From CAYVQF01 sp964454015 (lineage in GTDB: Bacteria > Myxococcota_A > Bradymonadia > UBA4248): a stretch of DNA of 64,000 nucleotides. Position numbers and translations under genes: made by a program. Positions 16,778 to 25,836 of the stretch are shown here, piece after piece. Position 1 is the first letter of the stretch; every line of letters starts with the position of its first letter. Where the stretch lies: NCBI GenBank assembly GCA_964454015.1, contig CAYVQF010000029.1, positions 1 to 64,000 on the forward strand, read 5' to 3'. The notes beneath the pieces are model-generated. The model was given only the letters and a program-made list of their open reading frames with translations, was not told where the DNA came from and ran no database searches.

Positions 16778-17973
16778 GCGTCGCGGAGCGAGAGGAGGAC
16801 CAGGGCCAGACCGCGTTGCCTGGCGCCGGGATCAGCGCGCGCGGTGCCTGGACCCTGACGCGCCGCCGGGCGGTGCTGATTTTGTGGCTCATCGGCGGTG
16901 ACATGGTCAGCGTGGTCTTGAGCGTCGCCGTCTTCGTGGTGCTCGCGGGGGCGATGCTGTGGGGCTTTGTGGCGGCCTTGGAGCAGAGCCCCAGTTGGTG
17001 GCAGGCCTTGCCATCTCTGGTGGAGCGTTGGCGATCACCGGGGTGGACTTTTGGCACGGCGGGGCTCTTGGCCAGCGCCGTGGCCCTGTGGCTCGCCGTG
17101 CTGGCCCTGGTGCGCAGCGCCGTCATGGGTGCCTTGGCCCAGGACCTGCGCGCCATCGCCGCGCCGAGCAGCCCGCGCCAGAGCGGGCTGCGGGCGGTGG
17201 CCGATCGCTTCGCCAAGATGGTGGGCTACACGGCGCTGTGGGGGCTGGTGGATGTGGCGCAGATGCTCTTTGCTCTGGTGGTGGTGGCCTGGCCAGTGAC
17301 GGCAGGTGTGAGGGCGGTCCTGACGCAGGGTGAGACCCTGTGGCCGTGGCTCCTGCTCAGCGCTTTGGGGGGCGCGGCGGCCCTCTGTTTTGTTGGGATG
17401 ACTTTTTTGTGGCGCATGGTGCAGCTCGGGCCGCTGCTCTTCGATGGTCAAGGGCTGGTGCTGAGTTTGCGCCAGGGCGCCCAGCACTTGGGCCAAAATC
17501 TGGGGTCTTACCTCCGTTTGCTCTGGACGTGGTTGGCCGTGGTCGGGCCCATATGGATGCTCTACGGCCTGTTGTCAGGAGGATTGGCTCTGGTGAGTGT
17601 AGGGGGGCGGTGGGCCATGCTCTTGATGCTCGCCCGCATGGCCGTGGATCTGATCATGGCGGTGGTCATGGCTCTGGTGTCTCTGTGGGGGCTCGCCCTT
17701 TTCCTGGTGCACTACACGCGCCTGGAAGGGGTGATCACCCAGGTGCCGCAGCAACAGCTTTCTCGCGTCGAGGCGCCGGTGGCGCGAGCGCAGCCGGGCT
17801 TTGCACCCGGGGGTGGCGTGGTGGCGCTCCCTTTGCCACCCCACTTCGACCATGTATTCAAGATCAAGGCGCTCTTTCCCCACTTGGACGTGGAGCGAGA
17901 GGATGTGGACGAGGCGGTGGCGTCCACCGAGTTGGCCCTTGCGGTGCCCATCGCCGAGGATGATGAGGGTTGA
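16774..17973 (+). CDS. Polytopic membrane protein, function unknown
   Basis: 399 residues with about six hydrophobic segments between residues 30 and 320, for instance near 50, 105, 165, 195, 255 and 290. A basic N-terminus (LTRRRAVLILWLIG) suggests a cytoplasmic start. The C-terminus is soluble and acidic (LDVEREDVDEAV). I recognise no family. ATG 16774 overlaps the DUF362 stop (ATGA). The downstream PEGA gene begins 5 bp after its stop, so the three genes are probably cotranscribed. Confidence 0.7.
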   Translation: MSVAEREEDQGQTALPGAGISARGAWTLTRRRAVLILWLIGGDMVSVVLSVAVFVVLAGAMLWGFVAALEQSPSWWQALPSLVERWRSPGWTFGTAGLLASAVALWLAVLALVRSAVMGALAQDLRAIAAPSSPRQSGLRAVADRFAKMVGYTALWGLVDVAQMLFALVVVAWPVTAGVRAVLTQGETLWPWLLLSALGGAAALCFVGMTFLWRMVQLGPLLFDGQGLVLSLRQGAQHLGQNLGSYLRLLWTWLAVVGPIWMLYGLLSGGLALVSVGGRWAMLLMLARMAVDLIMAVVMALVSLWGLALFLVHYTRLEGVITQVPQQQLSRVEAPVARAQPGFAPGGGVVALPLPPHFDHVFKIKALFPHLDVEREDVDEAVASTELALAVPIAEDDEG

Positions 17974-17978
17974 GGTCC

Positions 17979-18434
17979 ATGCAAGTGCTTAGGCCCTGTG
18001 AAGGTGGAGACGAGAGCCGGCGCGCCGTGCGCTTGGCCCTGTGTCTCTTTGCCGGGTTGGCGCTGTGCGTGGCCGTGGGCCTGGTGGTGGTCGAGCCAGG
18101 CGAGCGCAGCGCCGAGGCGCCGCCAGGACCGTGGGCCGAGGCGCACGCAGAAGATGTGCCGCTGCCGGGTTTGAGTATCGATGGCCCCGTGACGCGTGGC
18201 CCCGTGCGGGTCATGGTGCACAGCGAGCCACCGGGTGCCGATGCCTATCTCAACGGGGTCTATGTTGGCCGGACGCCCTTGCGGATGGTGCAAGCCCAAT
18301 ACTTGCTGCGCTACCCCGAGCTGAACGTCGAGCTGCGCAAGGCGGGATACACCACGGCCAAGCAGCGCATTGCCGTGGCGCCGGATCAGGACCTCCTTCA
18401 GGTCAACCTGTCGCTCGCGCGGGCGCCCTTCTGA
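17979..18434 (+). CDS. Single-pass PEGA-domain protein
   Basis: 151 residues: an N-terminal membrane anchor (about 25-45), a short linker, then a PEGA domain whose core reads VHSEPPGADAYLNGVYVGRTPLRM, followed by three more strands. PEGA domains are small beta modules found on the outer face of membrane-bound kinases and cell-surface proteins of Myxococcota and archaea. ATG 17979 is the first ATG; TTG 17970 is possible. It is convergent with the next gene, 3 bp away. Confidence 0.75.
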   Translation: MQVLRPCEGGDESRRAVRLALCLFAGLALCVAVGLVVVEPGERSAEAPPGPWAEAHAEDVPLPGLSIDGPVTRGPVRVMVHSEPPGADAYLNGVYVGRTPLRMVQAQYLLRYPELNVELRKAGYTTAKQRIAVAPDQDLLQVNLSLARAPF

Positions 18435-18437
18435 CGT

Positions 18438-18797
18438 TTAGAAGAGACGTCGACAGGCGTCGGGGCGACCTTCTCTTTGGAGATCCATGCAGGTGATGCG
18501 TTCGATCCGGTCGGCGCAGGCGCGGCTGGCTTCGAGGTTGAAAAGGCCATCGTTGGCGCTACAGACGTTGCGCAACATCCACTGGCACTCTTCCGGCGTG
18601 GCGTGCGGGTGCAGCCCGCACAAGCGCGGCCCCTGCTCACTGTCGCAGGCAAAACACTTGGTGCACATCTTCTCTGCAGCGCTGGCGCAGAAGGACTCGT
18701 GCTCGCTTCGGCAACCCAGGGCGAACGCCAGCCCTAGGCTCAAAACGATGAGCCCCAGCGGCACAGGGCCAACAGGGTGGGCACGAAAAGTAGGCAT
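18438..18797 (-). CDS. Cysteine-rich lipoprotein
   Basis: 119 residues. A hydrophobic N-terminus ends in lipobox FALGC (Cys near 29). The mature part carries ten further cysteines (FCAS, KMCTKCFACD, RLCGL, EECQW, NVCSA, RACAD, ITCMD, DACRR) in about 85 residues, probably as disulphides in the periplasm or on the surface. I recognise no family. The start ATG 18797 was picked by the position of the signal peptide; an ORF extends upstream. The 124 bp up to 18922 hold no gene. Confidence 0.7.
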   Translation of the reverse strand: MPTFRAHPVGPVPLGLIVLSLGLAFALGCRSEHESFCASAAEKMCTKCFACDSEQGPRLCGLHPHATPEECQWMLRNVCSANDGLFNLEASRACADRIERITCMDLQREGRPDACRRLF

Positions 18798-18921
18798 GAG
18801 GTGAGGTGTCCTTTGGCGGACCTGATTTGGCGCCGCAGTGGCCACGAACTTAGTGTTTCGAATCGGGGGATGCAAGCCTCATCTTCCTGGACCACGACGG
18901 CGCTCGTGCCGAGGGCGCCCT

Positions 18922-20571
18922 TCAATCCAAGGACTCCACCCGCAGACCGTCGCTGCGCAAGGTGGCCTTGAAGAAGCGCAGCGCGCCGCTGGGACCCAGA
19001 GCGGGCTGCTCGCCATCGTCCAGAGGGAGCAGCCTCTGGACGATGTTGAGTAGGCGGGGGGCGTCGATGGCGAGGAGGGCAAAGGCGTCGACCTCCTGCG
19101 TCTCGGCGGCGAGTATGCGCTGCACGTCTTCTCGGGCCATTTCCCCAAAGGTCAGGGCCATCCAGGCGTCAAAGGGGGCGGTGGTGAAGGCGATGCGGTT
19201 GAAGAAGAAGCCGTAGCGCACGGTGCCATCCCCGACTTCGCGGCGGGTCGCCCCCAAGGCGCGAAAAATGAGGTCGAAGCCGTGTAGCGTCGCCGCCATG
19301 TCCCGAGCGCCGACCAGGAGGACGCCCACGGGGAAGCCGCTCAAGCCGGCGGCCGGGTTGAAATGGTAGAGCGCCCCCAAGAAGCGACCGCTCAGGGCCT
19401 GGCTGGCGTCGCTCTCGTGGATCCCTTGGCTGAGATAGGCCAAGGCGCCTTTGACGGCGCCGAGGTTGGGGCACAGCATCAGGTGCGCGTCTTCGGCACC
19501 AAAGGACGGCACCGCCGTGAGATCGAGCTGGAGCGCGCCGGCGACGATGGCGTTGCGGCTGAGGGCGCGCCAGGGAAGGGGCTGGACGTCGGTCAAGGCT
19601 TGCAGCGAGGCGAGGGTCGGTGCATCGAGGGCCAGATGGAGGGCGTAGCTCTGGGTCGCATGACGCCAGTGGGCGGCCACGAAGGGGAGGCGTTGCGCCA
19701 GCTCCGCGCCGGCCTCCTGACAGCGCAGTCGCTCCCTGTGGTCGCGCGCACTGACGGCGCGATGCAAGGCGTCGCTGAGATAGAGCGCGCGCGGACTGGT
19801 CGCCGGGCCTTGGTTCTCCTGGAGCGCGGCGTCGAAGCGGGCCACGGGCAAGAAGAAGAACGCCGTGAAGTCTTCGCCCGGCGCGCTCTGGGCGACGGCT
19901 TGGCGGAATAGCGGCCCTTGGCCAAGGGAGCCTTCAGGCTGGGGGAGGCTGAGGCGGGCCACCAGGGCTTCATCCAGCGCATCGTGTGCGCCGTGCAGGA
20001 GGCCGTAGAGGAGCTGCCCCTCGATCAGAAAGGTGTAGCGGTTGCGCCCCAATGCGATGGCGTCGACGTGTCGGCCGGCCACGACGTGGCTCTCGCTGAG
20101 GATCTGCGGGTTCTGTTCTTTGGCTTGCGCGATGAAGTGCCGAAAGCGCACGGGGTCCTGCAGGTGCATGACCATGGCGGGGCGCAGGCCCAGGCCAAAG
20201 ACCGCGATAGCGTGGTCCAGGGAGAGGCCGGCCGCGGCGAAAGCGTCAGGGTCGAAGAGATCGAGGCCCAGGAGGCCCAAGAAGCGCTCGCGGATCCACG
20301 TCGCCAGGCCTCCTCGCTCCTTCCAGCGCTGCAGGGTCTCGCGCCCTGCGGCCCCGTGCAGGTCGGCCGGGTGGATGATGAGCGCGTAGGCAGCGTCGCC
20401 CGGGATCCAGGCACTCGCAGGGCAGAGGGCCGGCGGAGGCAAGGGCGCCGTGCCGGAGCAGGCCCCGAGCAATAAGGCCGTGGCCACGATGGCGAGCCCC
20501 AGGGGCTGCTTGCTTGCAGCGGGGCGACGCGTCCTGACCCGCGGGGGCGCCGGGGAGGTGGGCTCACTCAT
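18922..20571 (-). CDS. Large lipoprotein of unknown function
   Basis: 549 residues with a basic N-terminus, a hydrophobic segment and lipobox LLLGAC near residue 40. The rest is a globular alternating alpha/beta region beginning CPASAWIPGDAAYALIIHPADL. It has no enzyme motif that I recognise. Its length and the repeated 'F-x-L-I-E-G' style strands suggest a DUF3352-type exported protein, but this is weak. ATG 20571 overlaps the end of the M48 protease gene by 8 bp, so the two are translationally coupled and may work together in the envelope. Confidence 0.65.
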   Translation of the reverse strand: MSEPTSPAPPRVRTRRPAASKQPLGLAIVATALLLGACSGTAPLPPPALCPASAWIPGDAAYALIIHPADLHGAAGRETLQRWKERGGLATWIRERFLGLLGLDLFDPDAFAAAGLSLDHAIAVFGLGLRPAMVMHLQDPVRFRHFIAQAKEQNPQILSESHVVAGRHVDAIALGRNRYTFLIEGQLLYGLLHGAHDALDEALVARLSLPQPEGSLGQGPLFRQAVAQSAPGEDFTAFFFLPVARFDAALQENQGPATSPRALYLSDALHRAVSARDHRERLRCQEAGAELAQRLPFVAAHWRHATQSYALHLALDAPTLASLQALTDVQPLPWRALSRNAIVAGALQLDLTAVPSFGAEDAHLMLCPNLGAVKGALAYLSQGIHESDASQALSGRFLGALYHFNPAAGLSGFPVGVLLVGARDMAATLHGFDLIFRALGATRREVGDGTVRYGFFFNRIAFTTAPFDAWMALTFGEMAREDVQRILAAETQEVDAFALLAIDAPRLLNIVQRLLPLDDGEQPALGPSGALRFFKATLRSDGLRVESLD

Positions 20572-21616
20572 GGCCACTCCAGGGCGTGCGCTGCGCGAAG
20601 TTGGCGGCGCCGATGTACAGCAGCGCCGAGGGCTCGGCCTCGAGCCAGCGCAGGTGGCGCTGAACGGCGCAGGCGCGCGCGTGGGCGCGGGGGTGGGTGC
20701 GGAAGGCGTTGCGAAGCTCTGGCAAGAGCCAGAGGGCGAAAGCGTACCCGTCGGCCTGGCGTTCCCCTTCGGCTTGCAGCACGGCGTTGTAAGCCGCGTC
20801 CTCGTCGCTCTCGGCGGCGGCAAAGTGCAGCATCAGGTGAGAGGCCTGCAGGGGCGAGTAGCCCAGGGCGAGGACCACGTCGAGGGCGAAAGCGTCCGCC
20901 TCCTGTTCTTGGCGCGCCGAGAGCGGCATGGACAAGATCTGCAGGATGTCGAGGAGAGAGTTGTTCGTGAGGAAGCTGTCATCGTTCCACAGGCCTAAGG
21001 CGTGCATGGCCTGAATCGCCGCGCCTGGGTGGCGACCTTCATGGTGGGCGACCTCGTGAGCCAGGACCATGATCATCTGGGCTTCATTGTCGACCGCGGC
21101 GAGGAGGCCACGGGTGATGTAGATCTTGCCCCCAGGGGCGGCGAAGGCGTTGCTCTCGTCCACGTCGAGGATCTCGATGCGCCAGGGCAATTGGCGCTGG
21201 GTGAAGGGGAGGATGCGCTGCAGGAGCGCTTCGAGGTAGCGCTGCGTCTGTGGGTCATCGACGAAATGACCAGCTAAGCCAAGGAGGCCATGCATGGCGT
21301 CGCCGAGCCGGCCCTCTTCAACGTCGCTGAGCCAGGGGGTGGTCACCTCGATGGCCTCGCGCTGGAGGACGTAGGCGACGTCTTTGATGAGATCCGAGAG
21401 GAGCAACGGGTGGGCGCAGAGGAGCGGGTCCGGGACGAAGGTCGACAGATCCTCCCACTCCTGGGCCGCGGGCACTGGTGGCGCAGCGGCCAGGGTGGCG
21501 CTCCAGGTCAAGAGCACGAGGGCCAAGACCAGCGCGACCCCGCAGCCGCGGGATCCGGAGCGGCGGCCGACCTCATTCGGCCCAACAGAACTGTACTCGG
21601 TGTATGCTCGCAGCAT
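20564..21616 (-). CDS. M48-family zinc metalloprotease, exported
   Basis: 350 residues. After an N-terminal region with arginines and a hydrophobic segment (VALVLALVLLTWSATLAAA) comes the peptidase: APGGKIYITRGLL, the zinc motif HEVAHHEGRH near residue 187, and the third ligand region RQEQEADAFALDVVL. This is the BepA/LoiP-like M48 pattern, acting on periplasmic or outer-membrane proteins. The start ATG 21616 lies 44 bp inside the preceding gene; no later ATG would keep the signal peptide. Confidence 0.85.
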   Translation of the reverse strand: MLRAYTEYSSVGPNEVGRRSGSRGCGVALVLALVLLTWSATLAAAPPVPAAQEWEDLSTFVPDPLLCAHPLLLSDLIKDVAYVLQREAIEVTTPWLSDVEEGRLGDAMHGLLGLAGHFVDDPQTQRYLEALLQRILPFTQRQLPWRIEILDVDESNAFAAPGGKIYITRGLLAAVDNEAQMIMVLAHEVAHHEGRHPGAAIQAMHALGLWNDDSFLTNNSLLDILQILSMPLSARQEQEADAFALDVVLALGYSPLQASHLMLHFAAAESDEDAAYNAVLQAEGERQADGYAFALWLLPELRNAFRTHPRAHARACAVQRHLRWLEAEPSALLYIGAANFAQRTPWSGHE

Positions 21617-23024
21617 TATCGTTGTTCGCGATGACGAAGAGGCTGTCGTGGTGGGCGTAGACCAGGGAGGGCTGGCCCCCATTGAGGTCAGGCGTGAAGA
21701 CACCCGGGAAGACATCGTCGCCGTGGGCGATCAAGTAGGCGATGTTGCTGCCGTCGTTCGCCGCGGCGACCATCATGAGCTCTGGTCCATCGAAATACAG
21801 TGCCGTGAGCGGATGACTTGGGCGGTTAGGGAAAGCGCCGATGGGGTTCAAACCACTCCCGTCATTATTGATGCGCCAGACGCTGTTGCCGCCAACGACG
21901 AACCATCTCCCAGTGTAGGGGTTGTACAGGGCACCCAGTGGGTCCTCGATCATCCCTGAGAGGGAACTGTATTCCCATGAACCACTCCCCAAGGTCGCCG
22001 TTAAGACTTGCCGGTTCTGGTTGTGCATGACGGCGAAAAACGCCGTTTCCCCGGTGTGGACACCAAGCAAGCGACCGTTTGGGTGAGCGGCGGCCCAAGG
22101 TGAATCGTTATAAAAACAGAGTCCCTCGTGGATAATCAAATCGCTGGAGCCATTGGAGGGACAGTCTTCACCGCTGGCCTTTTGTAGTGTCCATTGCCCG
22201 AGATTGCCTTTGGGGTTCTGAGGGGTGCTGCCGCTCTCAGGGAGCAGGCCAAAGAGGCTCTGCCCATCGTTCGGGTGGAGGTTGTAGGGCGCGAGGCTGG
22301 CCGGGGCTTGACCGTCGATGACAAAGCGGTCGTCTGCGTTGTTGACGAAGGCCAAGCAGGAGCCATCCACGACCTCTGAATTGGGGCCCTGGCCGTCGTG
22401 GATCAAGAGGTAGCCCAGCTCGGAGCCAAGCGCCGTTGGGATGACCTGGTAGAGAGGGACGTCACAGATATTCTCGGTGCTGGACGTTGTTAGGTCACTC
22501 AGGTGCGCATCGTTGCCACCGAGGTCGACTTGCACCACGGCACTGTCACTGAAGAAAAGAAGCATCCTTTCCCCTGCCGGCGCGCCGCGCCAGATCGTGG
22601 CTTCCAGTTGGATGTCGAAGGTGGTCTTGCGGTAGAAGAGATTGTGGAGTCCACTCGAATCAGGCGCGGCAGGTACCCAATTGTCGGCTGATGGGCAGGG
22701 GTGGGCGATGACCTCGTCCTCTTCTTGGTCCGCCGCGTCGATGTCTGCGTCGGGGATGACATCAGGGATGACGTCGGGGATGACGTCGGGGATGACGTCG
22801 GGGGGGAGGTCTGCCGTGTCGTCGACGTCAACGGTCTCCGCTCCGAGGTCTTCGCTGAGGTCGGTGTCGGGTTCAGGGAGCTCGGTGTCGCCAGCGGTGT
22901 CGCTGGCCTCGGTCTCCTCCGGCGGCGAGTCCTGGTCCTGCAGGGTCCAGTCCATGCCCAAGGTACAGGCGTTCAGACCCAGGGCGGCGATGAACACGAG
23001 GAAATAATGCCGGTGAGGGTGCAT
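21573..23024 (-). CDS. Lipoprotein with acidic DVIP-repeat linker and beta-propeller-like domain
   Basis: 483 residues. Lipobox GLNAC is near residue 20. An acidic linker of about 80 residues (Asp/Glu/Pro/Thr) contains four DVIP repeats. The large C-terminal region is rich in Gly, Asn and aromatic residues with recurring strand-turn units (WRGAPAGERMLLFF, GYLLIHDGQGPN, GRWFVVGGNSVWRI, SLFVIANNDN), like a secreted propeller. It has several isolated cysteines. Function unknown; a surface role is likely. GGAGGTAG lies 5 nt before ATG 23024. Such Asp-rich linker lipoproteins are common in Bradymonadia-like genomes (from memory). Confidence 0.7.
   Translation of the reverse strand: MHPHRHYFLVFIAALGLNACTLGMDWTLQDQDSPPEETEASDTAGDTELPEPDTDLSEDLGAETVDVDDTADLPPDVIPDVIPDVIPDVIPDADIDAADQEEDEVIAHPCPSADNWVPAAPDSSGLHNLFYRKTTFDIQLEATIWRGAPAGERMLLFFSDSAVVQVDLGGNDAHLSDLTTSSTENICDVPLYQVIPTALGSELGYLLIHDGQGPNSEVVDGSCLAFVNNADDRFVIDGQAPASLAPYNLHPNDGQSLFGLLPESGSTPQNPKGNLGQWTLQKASGEDCPSNGSSDLIIHEGLCFYNDSPWAAAHPNGRLLGVHTGETAFFAVMHNQNRQVLTATLGSGSWEYSSLSGMIEDPLGALYNPYTGRWFVVGGNSVWRINNDGSGLNPIGAFPNRPSHPLTALYFDGPELMMVAAANDGSNIAYLIAHGDDVFPGVFTPDLNGGQPSLVYAHHDSLFVIANNDNAASIHRVQFCWAE
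22756..22805 (-). repeat. 12-bp tandem repeat coding for DVIP
   Basis: Four near-identical 12-bp units (GGGATGACGTC on the + strand) lie in the linker of the lipoprotein gene. They make the repeated Asp-Val-Ile-Pro stretch and could change copy number by slippage. Confidence 0.8.
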
Positions 23025-23171
23025 CTTCTACCTCCAGGAACGACGCTTGGCGCGCAGCGTCTTCTACGATAGCACAGAAGTTGGGCAGACGTCGCAATTT
23101 TGCCTGTGCCGCTGAGATGTTCCATGAGCCCGAGGGCTGCAGTGGTGCCCAGGAAGGGAGGCGTTGAAGGG

Positions 23172-24698
23172 ATGGAGATGCGTGGGCTACTTTTGGTGTC
23201 CCTGTTGCTGGCGAGTGGCGCAGGCTGCGAGGCGGCGCGCGATGAAGGCGCTAAGCCTGCGGAGGCCACGCGCCCGGGTGCCGAGGAAGGGGGCGCCCCC
23301 GGGGCGGAGGCAGCGCCAGGCCTCGAGGCGGCCGCCGAGGTAGGGCGCTGGGGCGCGTGGCAAATAGACCTGGACGACTACGCCTGTTGCCTGGCGCGCC
23401 TGGATCTCCTCGCCAGGCCGCCGAGCGCCGCCCGCAAGGCCGATCCCTCGCTGCAGCAAGCCCTGGTGCGCCAGTGCCTCCGCGGGCAAGTGGTGCGGAG
23501 CATGGCGGCCCAGCGCGAGATGAGGGCGAGCGAAGAGGATTTTGAAGCCGCGTTGCAGACCTATCCTCGGGCGCGCGAGTTGGGTGGCACCCTGAGCGCC
23601 GTGGCGGCGGCGCTGGAGGTGGCGCCGGCGTGTTTGCGCCGTGCCCTGGAGCCAGATATTTTCGCGCCGGGGTTGACGGCGGCGCTGTTGGCGGAGATCG
23701 ACGCGGCGCACCTGGAGGCGCGCTTCATGCACGAGCACGCCGAGTGGACCCTGGAGGTGGTGCGCTTTCTCAATGTGCCGTCGTCGGCTGAGATCACCCA
23801 CCTGGCCGAGGGCGCGCCGGATCTCATCGAGGCCTACTACGCTGCCAACAAAGACCGCTTCTATCGCCCGGGCCAGGTCACTTTGCGCCGGGTGGTGTTG
23901 CGCGTCGCGGCCGACGCTGCGCCTGAGACGCGAGGGCGAGTGCGCCAAGCGGCCGAGGAGGTGCGGCGCCGGGCGGCCTTGGAGGACTTTGCGGCCTTGG
24001 CCTCGTCCCTGACGGAGATCCCCGAGGAGCGCGAGCGTGGGGGGCTGTTGCCGCCCATGTCACCGACCCGGGCGCCCTGGACCGACGCCCTGCTGCCCGG
24101 GAGCCTGAGCGAAGTCATGGAGGTGGCCGAGGGCTACGCGGTCTACCGCCTCGAGGCGCGGCGAGAGGGGCGCGTGCAGGAGCTGGAGCCGGCCTTGGCG
24201 CGAGAAATCGCCAGCCTGATCATCCAGGAGCGGGGGGCGGCACCGAGCGTGAGCTGGGTGGCCCAGGCGGCCCAGGCGGCGCTGCAACGGGACGACGCCG
24301 CGGCGCTGAAGGCCCTGCTGGCGCAGCACCCCTCGGATCACTATCAGCTTCCGGCGGCGCCCTATGTGGCTTTTGGCCGCCTGCCTGGGATGGGGCCCTT
24401 GCCGCGGCTGCTGGCGACGCTGCACCACCTCGAACCGGGCGAGGTCAGCGCGCCGGTCTTGGAGGGGGAACAGGTCTATGTGGTCAAGGTCGTGGCGCGG
24501 CGTCTGCCTGATCCCGGGGCTTGGGCCACCCAGAAGGCGCAGTATCGCCAGCAGGTCGTGGAGCGCGAACGGGGGCGCATCCTGGACGAGGCGGTGGCCG
24601 CGCAGCTCAGCGCAGCGCCGGAGCTGGACCTGCGCGTCTTGCAACGCCGCTATGGGGTGTTGCGCCGCGACGGCGTGATCGAGGCGGTGGGCGATTAG
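23172..24698 (+). CDS. Peptidyl-prolyl isomerase (PpiC/SurA-like) lipoprotein
   Basis: 508 residues. A hydrophobic N-terminus has lipobox GAGC near residue 19. A low-complexity Glu/Ala linker follows. The SurA-like N-terminal region is helical. Two parvulin-type modules follow: residues about 230-330 (ITHLAEGAPDLIEAYYAANKDRFY, then RGGLLPPMSPTRAPW, then YAVYRLEARR) and about 375-470 (LKALLAQHPSD, FGRLPGMGPLP, VLEGEQVYVVKVVARR). This fits a periplasmic chaperone/isomerase for envelope proteins. ATG 23172 was chosen over 23178. The stop codon overlaps that of the convergent gene. Confidence 0.75.
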   Translation: MEMRGLLLVSLLLASGAGCEAARDEGAKPAEATRPGAEEGGAPGAEAAPGLEAAAEVGRWGAWQIDLDDYACCLARLDLLARPPSAARKADPSLQQALVRQCLRGQVVRSMAAQREMRASEEDFEAALQTYPRARELGGTLSAVAAALEVAPACLRRALEPDIFAPGLTAALLAEIDAAHLEARFMHEHAEWTLEVVRFLNVPSSAEITHLAEGAPDLIEAYYAANKDRFYRPGQVTLRRVVLRVAADAAPETRGRVRQAAEEVRRRAALEDFAALASSLTEIPEERERGGLLPPMSPTRAPWTDALLPGSLSEVMEVAEGYAVYRLEARREGRVQELEPALAREIASLIIQERGAAPSVSWVAQAAQAALQRDDAAALKALLAQHPSDHYQLPAAPYVAFGRLPGMGPLPRLLATLHHLEPGEVSAPVLEGEQVYVVKVVARRLPDPGAWATQKAQYRQQVVERERGRILDEAVAAQLSAAPELDLRVLQRRYGVLRRDGVIEAVGD

Positions 24699-25648
24699 GG
24701 CGCGTTGCCGTCGAGGTTGAGGGGGGGCTGGGTCGAGGGCTGGAGGCGGTGGAGCTCGCAGCCGGGGAGGTGAAGGGGGAGCGTCGCAGCATCGGGCCCG
24801 TAGAGGCTGACGCTGCGCGCTTGGCTGTGTTGGGCGAAGTAGTGCAGCTCCTGGTGGCTGGCCAACAGCAGACGGGCAGCGGGGATTGGGGGAGGAGGTG
24901 GGAGGGGCGCCGGGGGAGCGCCGGGGCTCACCTCGATGGCGGCGGCGTAAAAGGGGCTTGGCTTGGCCGGCGCGCTCTGCAGGCTGAGGATGAGGTCGGC
25001 CCTCTCGGTGGGTGTGGGGGGCGTGGGGTGGTGTTGCTGATAGAGGCGGAGAAAGCGCTGGATTTTGGTGTCGACGCGGTAGGGTCGGGCGGCGCGGTCG
25101 AGGCGGGCGGCGACCTCGAGGAGGGGGGCCCAGTGGGTGCTGGTCACGACGACTTTGGGGGAGCAAGCCTGGAGGTCGTCGATGCGCTGCCACAGGTCGT
25201 CCCAGGCCTCTTCCCGCGCAGCGGGGGTCGCGGCGAGGTGGGTTGGGCAGTGCATGAGGAGGTGATCGCAGCGCCGCACGGTGATGGAGGGGAAGAGGGC
25301 GCCCCCCTGAAGTGGTCCCAAAAGGGGAACGGCGAGGAGCCTCTCACCAGCATGTTCGCAGAGCGCCTGCATGGCGCCAGGGAGAACGCCAGCGGGGAGG
25401 AGTTCGATGCGGACGCCAGCCACGGTGATGGGGCGGTGTGGCGGCAGGGGTAGGGCCCGCAGGGCGTAGGGGCGGCGGCGTTGGAGGAGGGCGAGGGTGG
25501 CGGGGCTGAGGATGGCGCGTTGGTGGGCCGGGGCGGGGGCGCAGGCCGAGGAGATGAAGGCGAGGGGGCGGCGGCGCTGGGGGTCGAACCACAGGGCGGC
25601 GCCGCGGAGGCGGAGATCATCGGTGAGGGTGAAGGGGCGGTGGGGCAT
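24695..25648 (-). CDS. Metallo-beta-lactamase-fold exonuclease-like protein, metal ligands lost
   Basis: 317 residues. The layout matches the family of ligase-associated and CPSF/SNM1-like nucleases: an opening LTDDLRLRGAALWFDPQ, a strand ending FISS where members have the HxHxDH motif, LSPATLALLQRRRP, and LLPAGVLPGAMQ where members read PAGHxxGSAQ. Here the HxHxDH stretch is SSACAPAPAH and the later His is Val, so the metal site is missing. It is either an inactive paralogue or a strongly diverged one. The start (25648 or 25684) is uncertain because neither has a ribosome site. A convergent gene overlaps its stop. Confidence 0.65.
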   Translation of the reverse strand: MPHRPFTLTDDLRLRGAALWFDPQRRRPLAFISSACAPAPAHQRAILSPATLALLQRRRPYALRALPLPPHRPITVAGVRIELLPAGVLPGAMQALCEHAGERLLAVPLLGPLQGGALFPSITVRRCDHLLMHCPTHLAATPAAREEAWDDLWQRIDDLQACSPKVVVTSTHWAPLLEVAARLDRAARPYRVDTKIQRFLRLYQQHHPTPPTPTERADLILSLQSAPAKPSPFYAAAIEVSPGAPPAPLPPPPPIPAARLLLASHQELHYFAQHSQARSVSLYGPDAATLPLHLPGCELHRLQPSTQPPLNLDGNAP

Positions 25649-25707
25649 GTCGCGGCCAAATGGGTGCGCAAAGACGCGCGCCATCGATATGGCATGGATT
25701 GCGGCGG

Positions 25708-25736
25708 TTGTGTAGGGCCATCGGATCTACTATGGT
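25708..25736 (+). promoter_or_regulatory. Sigma-70-type promoter for the Ser/Thr kinase at 25837
   Basis: TTGTGT (25708-25713), a 17-bp spacer and TATGGT (25731-25736) match the consensus at 4/6 each. The start would be near 25743, about 95 nt before the kinase. It lies in the 152-188 bp gap shared with the divergent gene on the other strand. Confidence 0.35.
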
Positions 25737-25836
25737 GCGCGAATGTAGCCGTAGACAGGTTGGCTTGCGTAACGTGGGCCCTGTCGCGCTGCCGATCGCA
25801 GTAGAGCGTCGACTACGAGTGAGGTGACGGGGAGCC

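Noticed and set aside
18851..18870. GTTTCGAATC, similar to a tRNA T-loop
   Set aside because: No acceptor or anticodon stem pairs around it.
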